DNA of 64,000 nucleotides from Bradyrhizobium iriomotense. Its GTDB lineage: Bacteria; Pseudomonadota; Alphaproteobacteria; Rhizobiales; Xanthobacteraceae. The notes under the pieces were generated by a model. It saw only the letters and a program-made list of their open reading frames with translations, was not told the origin of the DNA and ran no database searches. The stretch is taken from the NCBI RefSeq assembly GCF_018129405.1, contig NZ_JAFCLP010000005.1, forward strand, positions 1 to 64,000, read 5' to 3'. Below are positions 20,552 to 29,238 of the stretch, piece after piece. Position 1 is the first letter of the stretch. The number at the start of each line of letters is the position of its first letter. The translations under genes and the position numbers were made by a program.

Positions 20552-20640
20552 CGTAGCCCGGATGAAGCGTAAGCGTAATCCGGGGCCGGCGTCACTTGTG
20601 GCACGTTCCCGGATTACGCTTGCGCTCCATCCGGGCTACG
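20552..20640. repeat. REP-like palindrome, family A (copy 2)
   Basis: The arms CGTAGCCCGGATGAAGCG and CGCTCCATCCGGGCTACG, with inner arms CGTAATCCGG and CCGGATTACG, lie between uppP and the DprE1-like gene. Compare 1930-2016 and 57575-57661. Confidence 0.85.
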
Positions 20641-20732
20641 CGTCCACTACGCCTTCAACGCAAAATAAGCTTTTGATCGCTAGGCAGTTTCCAGAGCAGG
20701 GCGCGGCGCGCACCTCGCACAGGAGCTGAACC

Positions 20733-22064
20733 ATGACCCTCGTCTCCGGCTGGGGACGCTTTCCGGTCGTCGATACCGATCTGCAGCGTCCGCGCTCGTT
20801 CGAGGCCGTGGGCGATGCCGTCGCGGCCCTGACCGGCTCGGTGGCCCGCGGCAACGGTCGCGCGTACGGCGATGCCGCGATCGGCGCTGCCAGGACCGTC
20901 GCGATGACCGGCTTCGACCGGGTCAGGTCGTTCGATCCGGCCACCGGCCGTGTTCGCCTCGAGGCCGGCGTGCTGCTTTCGGACCTGATCGACATTTTTG
21001 GTCCGCGCGGCTTCCTGCCCTTCGTCGTGCCCGGCACGCGCTTCGTCTCGGTCGGCGGCGCCATTGCTGCCGACGTCCACGGCAAGAACCATCATTGCGA
21101 GGGCGGCTTCGGCCGCTATGTCGAGAGCATCCTGCTGCGCACTGGCCAAGGCGAGACCATCGAGGTCTCGCGCGAACAGAATTCCGATGCCTTCTTCGCG
21201 ACCGTCGGCGGCATGGGCCTCACCGGCGTGATCCTCGAGGCGACGATACGGCTGCGGCGGGTCGAAACAGGATGGATCCGCGAGCGGGTGATCGCCGCAT
21301 CCGACCTCGATGCGGCGATGCGCGCGCTCGATGCGGGTGACACCGCGACCTATTCGGTGGCGTGGATCGATTGCGTGGCACGCGGACGCGACCTCGGCCG
21401 TTCGCTGATCTATCTCGGCGAGCACGCCGGCAAGGATGAGCTTGCGGACGGTGCCGACGCATTTCCGGTCGGCAAGAATCCCGGCCTCAGCGTGCCGATC
21501 GATCTGCCGTCGATGACGCTGAACCGCTACAGCATCCGCGCCTTCAACGAGCTCTACTACCGCATGGGCGCGCGGCGCGCCGGCGGCAGCCATGTGGTCT
21601 CGCTCTATCCCTATTTCTTCCCGCTCGACAGCCTCGGTGACTGGAATCGCATCTACGGCAAACGCGGTTTCCTGCAGCATCAATGCGTGATTCCGGAAAC
21701 CGGCGCGCGCGCTGTGCTCGGCGGCATCCTCGATCGCGTCGCACGGCGCGGCGATGCCTCTTTCCTCGCTGTGCTGAAAAAGCTCGGCCAGGGCGACGGC
21801 ATTTTGTCGTTTCCGCTGCCCGGCTACACGCTGGCGCTGGATTTCCCGGTGAAGGGCGACATCCTGAGCTTCCTGGACGAGATCGACCGTCTGGTCGTCG
21901 CTGCCGGCGGCCGGCTCTATCTCGCCAAGGACGCGCGCCAGTCGCGCACCACGTTCGAGGCCGGCTATCCGGCCTTGCGCCGCTTCAACGCGATCCGCAA
22001 ATCGCTCGATCCCAAAGGCAACATCCGCTCGAAACTTTCCCAACGCCTGTTCGATGAGGTCTAG
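20733..22064 (+). CDS. DprE1-like FAD-dependent polyprenylphosphoryl-ribose oxidase
   Basis: 443-residue flavoenzyme of the VAO/ALO type resembling DprE1, which oxidises polyprenyl-phosphoryl ribose to the 2-keto intermediate on the way to polyprenyl-phosphoryl arabinose. Seen: the RGNGRAYGDAA pyrophosphate loop, GTRFVSVGGAIAADVHGKNHH (FAD-binding core, conserved His residues), GGMGLTGVIL, and the C-terminal LYLAKDARQSRTTFEAGYP, which carries the family lysine. The next gene, only three bases on, is the matching reductase, and a UbiA-type transferase lies 4 kb downstream. Confidence 0.85.
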   Translation: MTLVSGWGRFPVVDTDLQRPRSFEAVGDAVAALTGSVARGNGRAYGDAAIGAARTVAMTGFDRVRSFDPATGRVRLEAGVLLSDLIDIFGPRGFLPFVVPGTRFVSVGGAIAADVHGKNHHCEGGFGRYVESILLRTGQGETIEVSREQNSDAFFATVGGMGLTGVILEATIRLRRVETGWIRERVIAASDLDAAMRALDAGDTATYSVAWIDCVARGRDLGRSLIYLGEHAGKDELADGADAFPVGKNPGLSVPIDLPSMTLNRYSIRAFNELYYRMGARRAGGSHVVSLYPYFFPLDSLGDWNRIYGKRGFLQHQCVIPETGARAVLGGILDRVARRGDASFLAVLKKLGQGDGILSFPLPGYTLALDFPVKGDILSFLDEIDRLVVAAGGRLYLAKDARQSRTTFEAGYPALRRFNAIRKSLDPKGNIRSKLSQRLFDEV

Positions 22065-22067
22065 GCC

Positions 22068-22808
22068 GTGACGTCACGCAAGACAGTTCTGGTGCTGGGT
22101 GGCTCCTCCGATATCGGCCGCGCCGCCGCGCGCGCCTTTGCCAAGTGCGGCTACGATGTCGGCCTCGCAGGCCGCGACGTTGCCGCGCTGGAGCCTGACG
22201 CCGCCGATCTGCGCGTGCGCTATAGTGTCGATGTCGATGTCTACAGGTTCGATGTGCTCGACACCGCCTCGTTCGAGGGCTTTGTCGGCAGTCTGCCGGC
22301 GCTGCCTGATGTCGTCATCTCGATCGTCGGACTGCTCGGCACGCAGGAGAGCGCGCAGAGCGATCTCGCCCACGCCACCACGATCATGCGCTCCAACTAC
22401 GAGGGACCATCGCTGATCCTCGGCCTGTTCGTGGAAAAGTTTTTGGCGCGCGGCAGCGGTACGCTTGTCGGCGTCTCGTCGGTCGCGGGCGATCGCGGCC
22501 GCGCCTCGAATTATGTCTATGGCTCGGCCAAGGCCGGCTTCTCCGCCTTCCTGTCGGGCTTACGCGCCCGCGCCGGCCGTGGTGGCGTGCACGTCGTCAC
22601 GGTGAAGCCCGGCTTCGTCCGCACGAAGATGACCGAGGGCATGAAGCTGATCGGCCCGCTCACCGTCGAGGCGCCCGTCGTGGGCGATGCGATCCTTCGC
22701 GCCGTCGAGAACAAGACCGACGTCGTCTATGTCAGCGGCAAATGGCGCCTCGTGATGCTGATCATCAAGACGCTGCCGGAAGCGGTGTTCAAGAAGCTGA
22801 AGCTTTGA
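22068..22808 (+). CDS. DprE2-like short-chain dehydrogenase (keto-ribose reductase)
   Basis: 246-residue SDR. The Rossmann motif is VLVLGGSSDIGRAAARAF; the active site has Ser in VGVSSVAGDRG and the YxxxK motif in YVYGSAKAG. This subfamily pairs with DprE1 to reduce the 2-keto intermediate, completing epimerisation of ribose to arabinose on a polyprenyl carrier. GTG start three bases after the upstream gene, so one operon. Function rests on family and pairing, not on direct evidence. Confidence 0.85.
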   Translation: MTSRKTVLVLGGSSDIGRAAARAFAKCGYDVGLAGRDVAALEPDAADLRVRYSVDVDVYRFDVLDTASFEGFVGSLPALPDVVISIVGLLGTQESAQSDLAHATTIMRSNYEGPSLILGLFVEKFLARGSGTLVGVSSVAGDRGRASNYVYGSAKAGFSAFLSGLRARAGRGGVHVVTVKPGFVRTKMTEGMKLIGPLTVEAPVVGDAILRAVENKTDVVYVSGKWRLVMLIIKTLPEAVFKKLKL

Positions 22809-22850
22809 AAGACGTGTGACGGGCCAGTCTTCGCCCCAGCGGCAGTGCGC

Positions 22851-23006
22851 CCCCTCGCCCCGTTCTTACGGGGAGAGGGTTGGGGTGAGGGGCCTCTCTC
22901 CACACGCGAGATCTACGAGAGACCTGTACCCCCTCACCCGATCGCGCCGGACGATGCTTCGCATCGCCGGGAGCGCTCGACCTCTCCCCGCAAGCGGGGC
23001 GAGGTG
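22851..23006. repeat. Paired inverted repeat, family D (solo copy 2)
   Basis: The left unit (CCCCTCGCCCCG ... GGGGAGAGGG, then GGGGTGAGGGG) and inverted right unit (CCCCTCACCC ... CCTCTCCCCGCAAGCGGGGC) flank about 40 bases beginning CCTCTCTCCACACG. Compare 16056-16213 and the DUF559-bearing version at 53864-54316. Confidence 0.82.
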
Positions 23007-23019
23007 AAGAAAGAAACCC

Positions 23020-23985
23020 TCACACGCTCATGCGCTGGAACTGACCGGCCGCGCGGAAGCGCCAGAGATATTGCGGGGCGATCGCTTCCAGCGAATCGGC
23101 CGCGATGCCGAGACCTTCCAGCGTCAGCCCGGCCGCCTTCGCCGCATCCGACACCACATTGTCGCGCTCGAGCAGCGTGACCTGGTCCGGCGTCAGCTTG
23201 AACGCGCCCGGCGCGAATTGCAGGAAGTTGGCCTGGAAGCGGGCGAGGCCGAACGGCAGCGGCACCAGCATCCGCTTGCGGTTGGTGATTTCGAGGATCG
23301 CCTCGATGATCTCGCGCATGGTCAGCACTTCCGGCCCGCCGAGCTCGTAGGTCGCCCCCGCCTTGGCCTTGCCGTCGACGGCATCCGCGATCGCGGTGGC
23401 GACGTCGCCGACATAGACCGGCTGCATCCGGGTGTCGCCGCCGATCAGCGGCAGCACCGGCGACATCCGGGCCAAAGCCGCAAAGCGGTTGGTGAACTGG
23501 TCCTCGGGGCCGAATATCACGGAGGGGCGGAAGATCGTGGCCGAGGGCACCGCGGCCAGCACCGCCACCTCGCCGGCCGCCTTGGCCTTGGCATAGTGCG
23601 AGGGCGACTGCGCATCGGCGCCGATCGCGGAGACGTGCACCAGGCGCGCACCCGCCGCCGCGGCCGCCTTGGCGACGGTCTCGGCGCCCTTGGCCTGGAC
23701 GGCGTCGAAGGTCTGCGCGCCGCTTTCGGCCAGAATCCCCACGAGGTTGATCACGACATCCGAATCACGCAGCGCCGCCTCGACCGAGGCCGGATAGCGC
23801 AGATTGGCCTGCACGACATGGACCTGCCCGACCTTGCCGGAGGGCTGCAGGTAGCCGGCCAGTTCCGGCCGCCGCACCGCAACACGGACCCGGTAATCCC
23901 GCCGGCACAGCTCCCGGACGACATTCCGGCCCAAAAACCCCGATCCGCCGAAAACCGTGACGAGAGTTTCCAGATTCGATGCCAT
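23020..23985 (-). CDS. Complex I NDUFA9-like NAD(P)-binding protein
   Basis: 321-residue atypical SDR with the Rossmann motif VTVFGGSGFLGRNVVREL. The catalytic Tyr of extended SDRs appears as SHYAKAKAAGE. The family matches the NDUFA9 accessory subunit of respiratory complex I and related nucleoside-diphosphate-sugar epimerase-like proteins; in alphaproteobacteria it is a single gene away from the nuo operon. The role is probably structural or in quinone metabolism. It is convergent with dprE2 across a repeat. Confidence 0.82.
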   Translation of the reverse strand: MASNLETLVTVFGGSGFLGRNVVRELCRRDYRVRVAVRRPELAGYLQPSGKVGQVHVVQANLRYPASVEAALRDSDVVINLVGILAESGAQTFDAVQAKGAETVAKAAAAAGARLVHVSAIGADAQSPSHYAKAKAAGEVAVLAAVPSATIFRPSVIFGPEDQFTNRFAALARMSPVLPLIGGDTRMQPVYVGDVATAIADAVDGKAKAGATYELGGPEVLTMREIIEAILEITNRKRMLVPLPFGLARFQANFLQFAPGAFKLTPDQVTLLERDNVVSDAAKAAGLTLEGLGIAADSLEAIAPQYLWRFRAAGQFQRMSV

Positions 23986-24125
23986 GGGGGTCCATTCCTG
24001 CGGGAAGAGTGCGTATTATCAGGCTTGTATCGGGCCGGTTTGCGATGCGCAATCCGCATCGCAACGCATGAATTGACAACGGCGTCACCGAACCGTAGTA
24101 ACCGCCTCCGTGCCCCAAACGGCAT

Positions 24126-24212
<87 letters not shown>

Positions 24213-24324
24213 TACATTTCTGGATCGCAAACAAATCCAGATAGATAAGCCCTTTCAGAGTGTTGCGTTGGCCCCGACTGTGTAACAATGGGGTGTAACA
24301 TTGCTGTTCAGGGTTGTTCGGCCG

Positions 24325-25332
24325 ATGCGCCGGGGCGGGTCTCGTTTTCCTCTTTTCGTGCAGCGCATTCCGGCTGATGTCCGGCGCAAAGCGGTCGGTA
24401 TCGAACTGGCGATTCCGCTCGGTGATGGCTTCGTATTCGTGACGCCTAGCGAGGGCGCACAGGCCGTCCGGTTCTCCCTTCGCACCACGGAACCTAGCGA
24501 GGTCAAGACGCGTCAGGCGCTCGCGGCGGCCTCTCTGGCGACCGTCTGGGAGGCGCTCCGTAACGACGCTCCCGTGCACCTAACCCACCGGCAGGCGACG
24601 GCCTTGGCAGGCGAACTCTATCGCGTTTGGGCGGACAGCGAGAGCCGCGCCCGGAGTGTCGCTATGGTGCACACGCCCGGAGTCGGCTGGGCGCCTGACA
24701 CGGAGAGCCAGGAGGAGCAGGAAGCCTACTGGGCGGCCGTAACGGAGATGTGGGAGAAGGTCGGCCGAGACGGTGAGGCCAAGAAACTAGAGAAGGCTCT
24801 CGGGCTCATCGTGGACCGCCTCTTGCTGAACAAGGGCATCCGCCGTGTGGACAGCGAATCGCGTGCGCTATTGCTCACCGCCTTTTGGATGGCGCTGCGT
24901 GACGCCTTCGCGAGCCGCCAACGGAACGCTGGGGGAGACTATTCGCTCGACCCCAAGGCCGCCCGCTTCCCTGAATGGCAGGCGCCGGCAGATGTGCCGA
25001 AGGAGAAGCCAAAGCGGGGCGCCTCAAAGAATTCCCTCACCGGACTAGTCGAGGACTGGTGGAAGGAGGCCAAGCGGGCCGGCCGCAAGCAGAGCACCTA
25101 TGAGAGCTATCGAAACTCGATGGCGCGTCTCGTGACATTCCTGAAGCATGACACGGCGAACCGGGTGACGCCCGAGGACATCGTTCGCTTCAAAGACTAT
25201 CGCGTTCAAAGCGGCGTGAGCCCGAAGACCGTGAAGGATATTCTAATCGGATGCACGAGTTCGGCAGGAACGCCCGCCTTCGTGAAGGCCAGTTTATGCT
25301 TTTCGTCCGAGGTTGTATGCCTTGCTCGGTAG
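24325..25332 (+). pseudogene. Truncated tyrosine recombinase (integrase), catalytic domain missing
   Basis: The N-terminal arm (RFPLFVQRIPADVRRKAVG) and a core-binding/SAM-like domain (LTGLVEDWWKEAKRAGRKQSTYESYRNSMARL, in parts) are typical of phage and island integrases. Homology stops near base 25240 after VSPKTVKD. The remaining 30 codons are out-of-frame sequence from another gene, so the catalytic R..HxxR..Y region is gone and the protein cannot recombine DNA. It starts 112 bases after tRNA-Leu in the same orientation, the usual place for an island integrase. ATG 24325 is chosen; TTG 24301 is possible. Confidence 0.85.
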
Positions 25333-25740
25333 AGGATTGCGTGGAAGGTCGTGGCGCGGCGGCTCCATTCTCCCAAGTCAATGTTGATGCAATCGTCTAG
25401 TTCGAAATCCACATCGCTGATTGTTGCGACGAGCTCCAGCAAATATCGTGCACTCAAAAAGGTTGAAAAAGGATTCTTGCTTTCGACGGCGGAAATATAG
25501 GCGTCGATCGCGTAGGCCAGTTTAATGTTGAATTCCGCTTTCAGTGCGATCGCGTGCCAAATCGAGGATCTGGTTAGCGGGATGAGATCTCCTTTGATCG
25601 AGCACGCTGACGGCTCCTTAATGTTTAAGCCAAAATCGAAGATGTCGAACCGCGTTGGCAGTCCTGATGTGATATTATCTTGGATGCCTCGAAGTTCTTC
25701 TAGGCATCTTTCACTGTTTGGACGTTCTTGCGTTAGGCGC
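25206..25740 (-). pseudogene. Fragment of an unknown gene, both ends lost
   Basis: The minus strand is open for about 175 codons (SERCLEELRGIQDN ... KGDLIPLTRSSIWHA ... KAEFNIKLAYAIDAYIS ... SARYLLELVATISDVD) but has no in-frame ATG and no credible start. Its 5' end abuts the broken parE near 25740, and its 3' end runs into the truncated integrase near 25240. Base composition is visibly more AT-rich than the neighbours, pointing to foreign origin. I do not recognise the family; the middle looks helical. Confidence 0.55.
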
Positions 25741-25879
25741 GCGGCGCATCGGCAAGGGTTTCACACTTCTCACGCAGCCCCCGGATGAGCGTGAGCGCGC
25801 TCCGCGGGCTTTGCTCGGCGACGTAGGATGCGATGCCCTCGAGGTCGGCTTCGGCTTCCGCGGTGACGACGACGTTCAC
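25733..25879 (-). pseudogene. Truncated ParE-type toxin
   Basis: The GTG start is two bases after the parD stop. The 48 codons read MNVVVTAEAEADLEGIAS then YVAEQSPRSALTLIRGLREK, the RelE/ParE N-terminal half, then stop at TAA (25733-25735) shortly after CETLADAPRA. Full ParE toxins are about 95-100 residues; the C-terminal half with the toxic sheet is missing. Probably inactive. Confidence 0.75.
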
Positions 25880-25881
25880 GT

Positions 25882-26163
25882 CTAGTCCGTCTTGCGGCCC
25901 GTCTTGGCGGCGAGTTTCGCCTCCAGCCGGTCAAAAACCTCCGAGCTCGGCTTGGTCCGGCCCGCGTCCGCATCGTCGAGTCCGCGCGCGATCGCGGCGT
26001 CCAAGGCGGCGAGCCGCGCTTCGCGCTCCTGGATCAGCCGTACGCCCTCCCGCAGCACCTCGCTCTTGGAGTGATAGCGCCCCGATGCCACGAGTTTTGT
26101 TACAAAGGTTTCAAGGGCTTCGCCGAGATCTGCACTGACCGCCATGCTGGTTTTCTCCGCCAA
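25882..26163 (-). CDS. parD: ParD-family antitoxin (orphan)
   Basis: 93-residue antitoxin. A ribbon-helix-helix N-terminus (MAVSADLGEALETFVTKLV) is followed by SGRYHSKSEVLREGVRLIQERE, the ParD hallmark, and a charged C-terminal tail that normally wraps the toxin. The cognate parE downstream is truncated, so this antitoxin is an orphan that may still repress its own promoter or counter a related toxin elsewhere. Confidence 0.85.
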   Translation of the reverse strand: MAEKTSMAVSADLGEALETFVTKLVASGRYHSKSEVLREGVRLIQEREARLAALDAAIARGLDDADAGRTKPSSEVFDRLEAKLAAKTGRKTD

Positions 26164-26336
26164 TGTCCACCTTAATAACTATTATTGAACGGCTCCTGCA
26201 GCAAGCGGCGAGCGAGCCGAAACCGGCCGATTAAGCCGCCTTTAGCGAATGCTCGCATAGGGTTCCGGCCATCCATTTCCCCTGCTCCCCGGCCCCTTGG
26301 GGCCGGTCATGTCGCGGCAAGTAAGAGCGTTTTCGG

Positions 26337-27659
26337 ATGGAGCAGCCTGCCTGGAGTTACGATCCCAGCGTGCCCGAGCCGTCGGCAACCCCGGCGGCGG
26401 CGCGGACGCTCGTGATCGATCTCGAAGGCGCCCTGCTGCGGTCCGAGCTGCTGATGGAGGCGCTGTTCTCCAGTCCCGGCCGCATGCTGGCCCGCTTCGG
26501 CGCCGGCGGACGCGCAGGGATGGCAGCGCTCACGGCGATCCTGGCGCGGGCGCGGATCGACTACGCCCATCTGCCCTATGATCCCGACGTGCTGAACCGG
26601 GCGCTGGCGGCGCGGGCACGCGGTGAGAAGATCTATCTCGTCGCGGGACGTTTCGCCGAGCACGCCGCCGCCATCGCGGCGCATCTCGGCTTCGATGGCG
26701 TCGTCACGCCGGCCGATCTCGCCACGGGCAGCCTGCCGTTCGATCAGGCCTCGATCGAGCGCATCGGCGCACGCAACGGCAACCGCGCGAGCCTCAAGAC
26801 CTGGGCGAACGCGCTGCGCGTCTACCAATACGCCAAGAACACGCTGGTGTTCGTGCCTGTCATCACCGCGCACCAGATGAATCTTTCGACGCTCGGCTAC
26901 GCGCTGTTGGCGTTCCTGGCGTTCTCGGCCTGCGCCTCCGGCGCCTATCTGATGAACGACCTGCTCGATCTCGCCGCCGACCGGCAGCACCCGACCAAGC
27001 GCCACCGCGCGCTCGCGGCCGGCGATCTCAAGATCTCGTCCGCGCTGTCGGCGATCCCCGCGCTGTGGCTGTTTGCGGTCGCAGCTTCCCTCTTCATCTC
27101 GCCGCTGTTCCTCGGCGTGCTCGGCGCCTATCTCGCCACCACAATCGCCTATTCGCTCGTGCTCAAGCGCAAGATGCTGGTCGACGTCGTCACGCTCGCC
27201 GGGCTCTACAGCTTGCGCATCGTCGCCGGCGCCGTCGGTGTCGGCGTCGTGCTGTCGGAATGGCTGCTGATCTTCTCGCTGTTCGTGTTCACCTCGCTGG
27301 CGCTGATCAAGCGCTTCAGCGAGCTCAGCATGCGCGAGGGCGCCGGGCTCGCCGATCCCTCCAACCGCGACTACCGGATCACCGATCTGCATGTCATCGC
27401 CGCGATGGCGGCGGCGAGCGCCATGAACGCGGTGACCGTGTTCTCGCTCTATGTGTCCTCGTCCGCTGTGATGCCGCTCTACAGCCGCCCCTGGATGCTG
27501 TGGCTCATGACCCCGCTGCTGCTGTACTGGTTCGGCCGGGCCCTGATGATGGCGCATCGCCGCGAGATGCCGGATGATCCGATCCTCTACGCCTTCCGCG
27601 ACGGCCCCAGCCGCACCACGGTCGCGGCGATGATCTGCATCATGCTGGCCGCGATCTGA
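26337..27659 (+). CDS. UbiA-family prenyltransferase with degenerate HAD N-terminus (DPPR-synthase-like)
   Basis: 440-residue membrane protein. Residues about 150-440 form a UbiA domain: the first Asp-rich motif is LMNDLLDLAADRQHPTKRHR, with the HPTKR form seen in decaprenyl-phosphate phosphoribosyltransferases; the second is KRKMLVDVVTLAGLYSLRI. Such enzymes move 5-phosphoribose from PRPP to a polyprenyl phosphate. Residues 1-140 resemble a HAD phosphatase but look worn: motif I reads VIDLEGALLRSE instead of DxDGT, and the GDSxxD segment before the UbiA part is absent. With the DprE1/DprE2-like pair upstream this suggests polyprenyl-phosphate-arabinose synthesis. Confidence 0.8.
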   Translation: MEQPAWSYDPSVPEPSATPAAARTLVIDLEGALLRSELLMEALFSSPGRMLARFGAGGRAGMAALTAILARARIDYAHLPYDPDVLNRALAARARGEKIYLVAGRFAEHAAAIAAHLGFDGVVTPADLATGSLPFDQASIERIGARNGNRASLKTWANALRVYQYAKNTLVFVPVITAHQMNLSTLGYALLAFLAFSACASGAYLMNDLLDLAADRQHPTKRHRALAAGDLKISSALSAIPALWLFAVAASLFISPLFLGVLGAYLATTIAYSLVLKRKMLVDVVTLAGLYSLRIVAGAVGVGVVLSEWLLIFSLFVFTSLALIKRFSELSMREGAGLADPSNRDYRITDLHVIAAMAAASAMNAVTVFSLYVSSSAVMPLYSRPWMLWLMTPLLLYWFGRALMMAHRREMPDDPILYAFRDGPSRTTVAAMICIMLAAI

Positions 27660-27760
27660 ACGGGCGCTTGCGCGGCCTGCCCCGAGTGGATACATCGCGG
27701 GCAATCCGAAGTGAGCCTATTGTGCCGATTGACCGATTTGACCCGAGGTTTTGAAACGCC

Positions 27761-28375
27761 ATGACCGTACGCCTGCACCGCGGCGACCTGCCCGACCTGT
27801 CCCGTTACACCGGAGCGGTGGCGATCGACACCGAGACCATGGGGCTCAATCCCCACCGTGACCGGCTCTGCGTGGTGCAGCTCTCGCCCGGCGACGGCAG
27901 CGCCGACGTGGTGCAGATCCCCAAGGGTCACACCGACGCACCGAACCTGAAGGCCCTGCTGGCCAATCCGGACATCACGAAGATCTTCCACTTCGCGCGG
28001 TTCGACGTGGCGGTGCTGTACCAGACCTTCGGCGTCATGACCGGGCCGATCTACTGCACCAAGATCGCCTCCCGCCTGACCCGCACCTATACCGACCGTC
28101 ACGGCCTGAAGGACCTCGTGCGAGAGGTGCTCAATGTCGACCTCTCCAAGCAGCAGCAGTCCAGCGACTGGGGATCCGACAGCCTGACCGAGCCGCAGCT
28201 CGCCTATGCCGCCTCCGACGTGCTGCATCTGCATGCCTTGCGCGAGCGGCTCGACGCCATGCTGGTCCGGGAAGGTCGCACCGCCCTGGCAAAGGCCTGT
28301 TTCGACTTCCTGCCGACCCGCGCCCTGCTCGACCTCCAGGGCTGGGAGGAAGAGGACATCTTTGCGCATTCCTGA
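27761..28375 (+). CDS. rnd: Ribonuclease D-type 3'-5' exonuclease
   Basis: 204-residue DEDD exonuclease for tRNA 3' processing or RNA decay. Metal ligands are in AIDTETMGLN (Asp23, Glu25), the central Asp in FHFARFDVAVL, and LAYAASDVLHLHALR. It is only the catalytic domain: the HRDC domains of E. coli RNase D are missing, as in the shorter alphaproteobacterial forms. It sits between ubiA and the lpt genes on the same strand. Confidence 0.88.
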   Translation: MTVRLHRGDLPDLSRYTGAVAIDTETMGLNPHRDRLCVVQLSPGDGSADVVQIPKGHTDAPNLKALLANPDITKIFHFARFDVAVLYQTFGVMTGPIYCTKIASRLTRTYTDRHGLKDLVREVLNVDLSKQQQSSDWGSDSLTEPQLAYAASDVLHLHALRERLDAMLVREGRTALAKACFDFLPTRALLDLQGWEEEDIFAHS

Positions 28376-28501
28376 GGCCTGAGCGGGCCGCCCCGTTTCG
28401 GACACTTTCCTGCGGCCTCTCGCGGGCTGCACATTCGGTCGCCGCCGGGTACAATGGCGCGGCCTTCAACCGGACAAGGCGAGCGACCCTCTGGAGCAGC
28501 G

Positions 28502-29233
28502 GTGAATTCGGCCCAGAATCCCACCTACGACGCCGCGCTTGCGGCGAAGTTTGCCAGCGCGGCGCGCCACAGCCGCCTGGTGCGGATTCTGCGCGTCGCC
28601 GTGCCGGCGGCGGTGGCCGCGTCCATCGCCGTGATCGTCGCCGTCTCGACCTTCCTCAATCCCTTCACGATCCCCATCAAGCTCGACTCCGGAAATCTCG
28701 TGGTGACAGGCACCAGGATCACGATGGAAGCGCCGCATATGTCCGGCTTCACGCCGGACCGGCGGCCCTACGAGCTCTGGGCCAAGACGGCAACGCAGGA
28801 CATCACCGACCCTGACCATGTCGATCTCGCCGATCTGCGCGCAAAGGTGCTGATGGAGGATCAGTCCACCCTGTTCCTCGACGCGCGCACCGGCCGCTTC
28901 GACAACAAGCAGCAGCAGCTCGACCTGCACAAGGACATCTTCCTGCGCACCTCGACCGGCTATGAGGCACGGCTGAACTCCGCCTTCGTCGACATGGGCA
29001 AGGGCACGATCTCCTCGGACGAGCGTGTCGACGTCAAGCTGACCAACGGCACGCTGACGGCGGATCGCCTGCGAATCACGGAGGGCGGCGATGTCATCCG
29101 CTTCGAAGGCAACGTGGTGATGCATCTGGACAAGCTGGACGAGCCCGCGGCGCAGCCCGCGCCTCCGGTCGAGCCTGCGCCGCCGCCTGCGAAGACGCGC
29201 ACGCCTCAGAACAAATCTGCCAACTCAAAGTGA
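28502..29233 (+). CDS. lptC: LPS export protein LptC
   Basis: 243-residue bitopic inner-membrane protein of the Lpt bridge. One transmembrane helix (AVPAAVAASIAVIVAVSTFL, about residues 33-52) is followed by a periplasmic beta-jellyroll (ELWAKTATQDITDP, STLFLDARTGRFDNKQQQLDL in part, SDERVDVKLTNGTLTADRL). The tail is Pro-rich. GTG 28502 is chosen because GGAG lies five bases upstream; ATG 28454 has no ribosome-binding site. lptA follows at once and lptB after 211 bases. Confidence 0.9.
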   Translation: MNSAQNPTYDAALAAKFASAARHSRLVRILRVAVPAAVAASIAVIVAVSTFLNPFTIPIKLDSGNLVVTGTRITMEAPHMSGFTPDRRPYELWAKTATQDITDPDHVDLADLRAKVLMEDQSTLFLDARTGRFDNKQQQLDLHKDIFLRTSTGYEARLNSAFVDMGKGTISSDERVDVKLTNGTLTADRLRITEGGDVIRFEGNVVMHLDKLDEPAAQPAPPVEPAPPPAKTRTPQNKSANSK

Positions 29234-29238
29234 TTTTC

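Noticed and set aside
24213-26336. Second copy of the tRNA-Leu 3' end as the distal attachment site
   Set aside because: I looked for a repeat of GGTTCGAGTCC or TCCTGGGCACCA downstream and found none; the distal end seems deleted.
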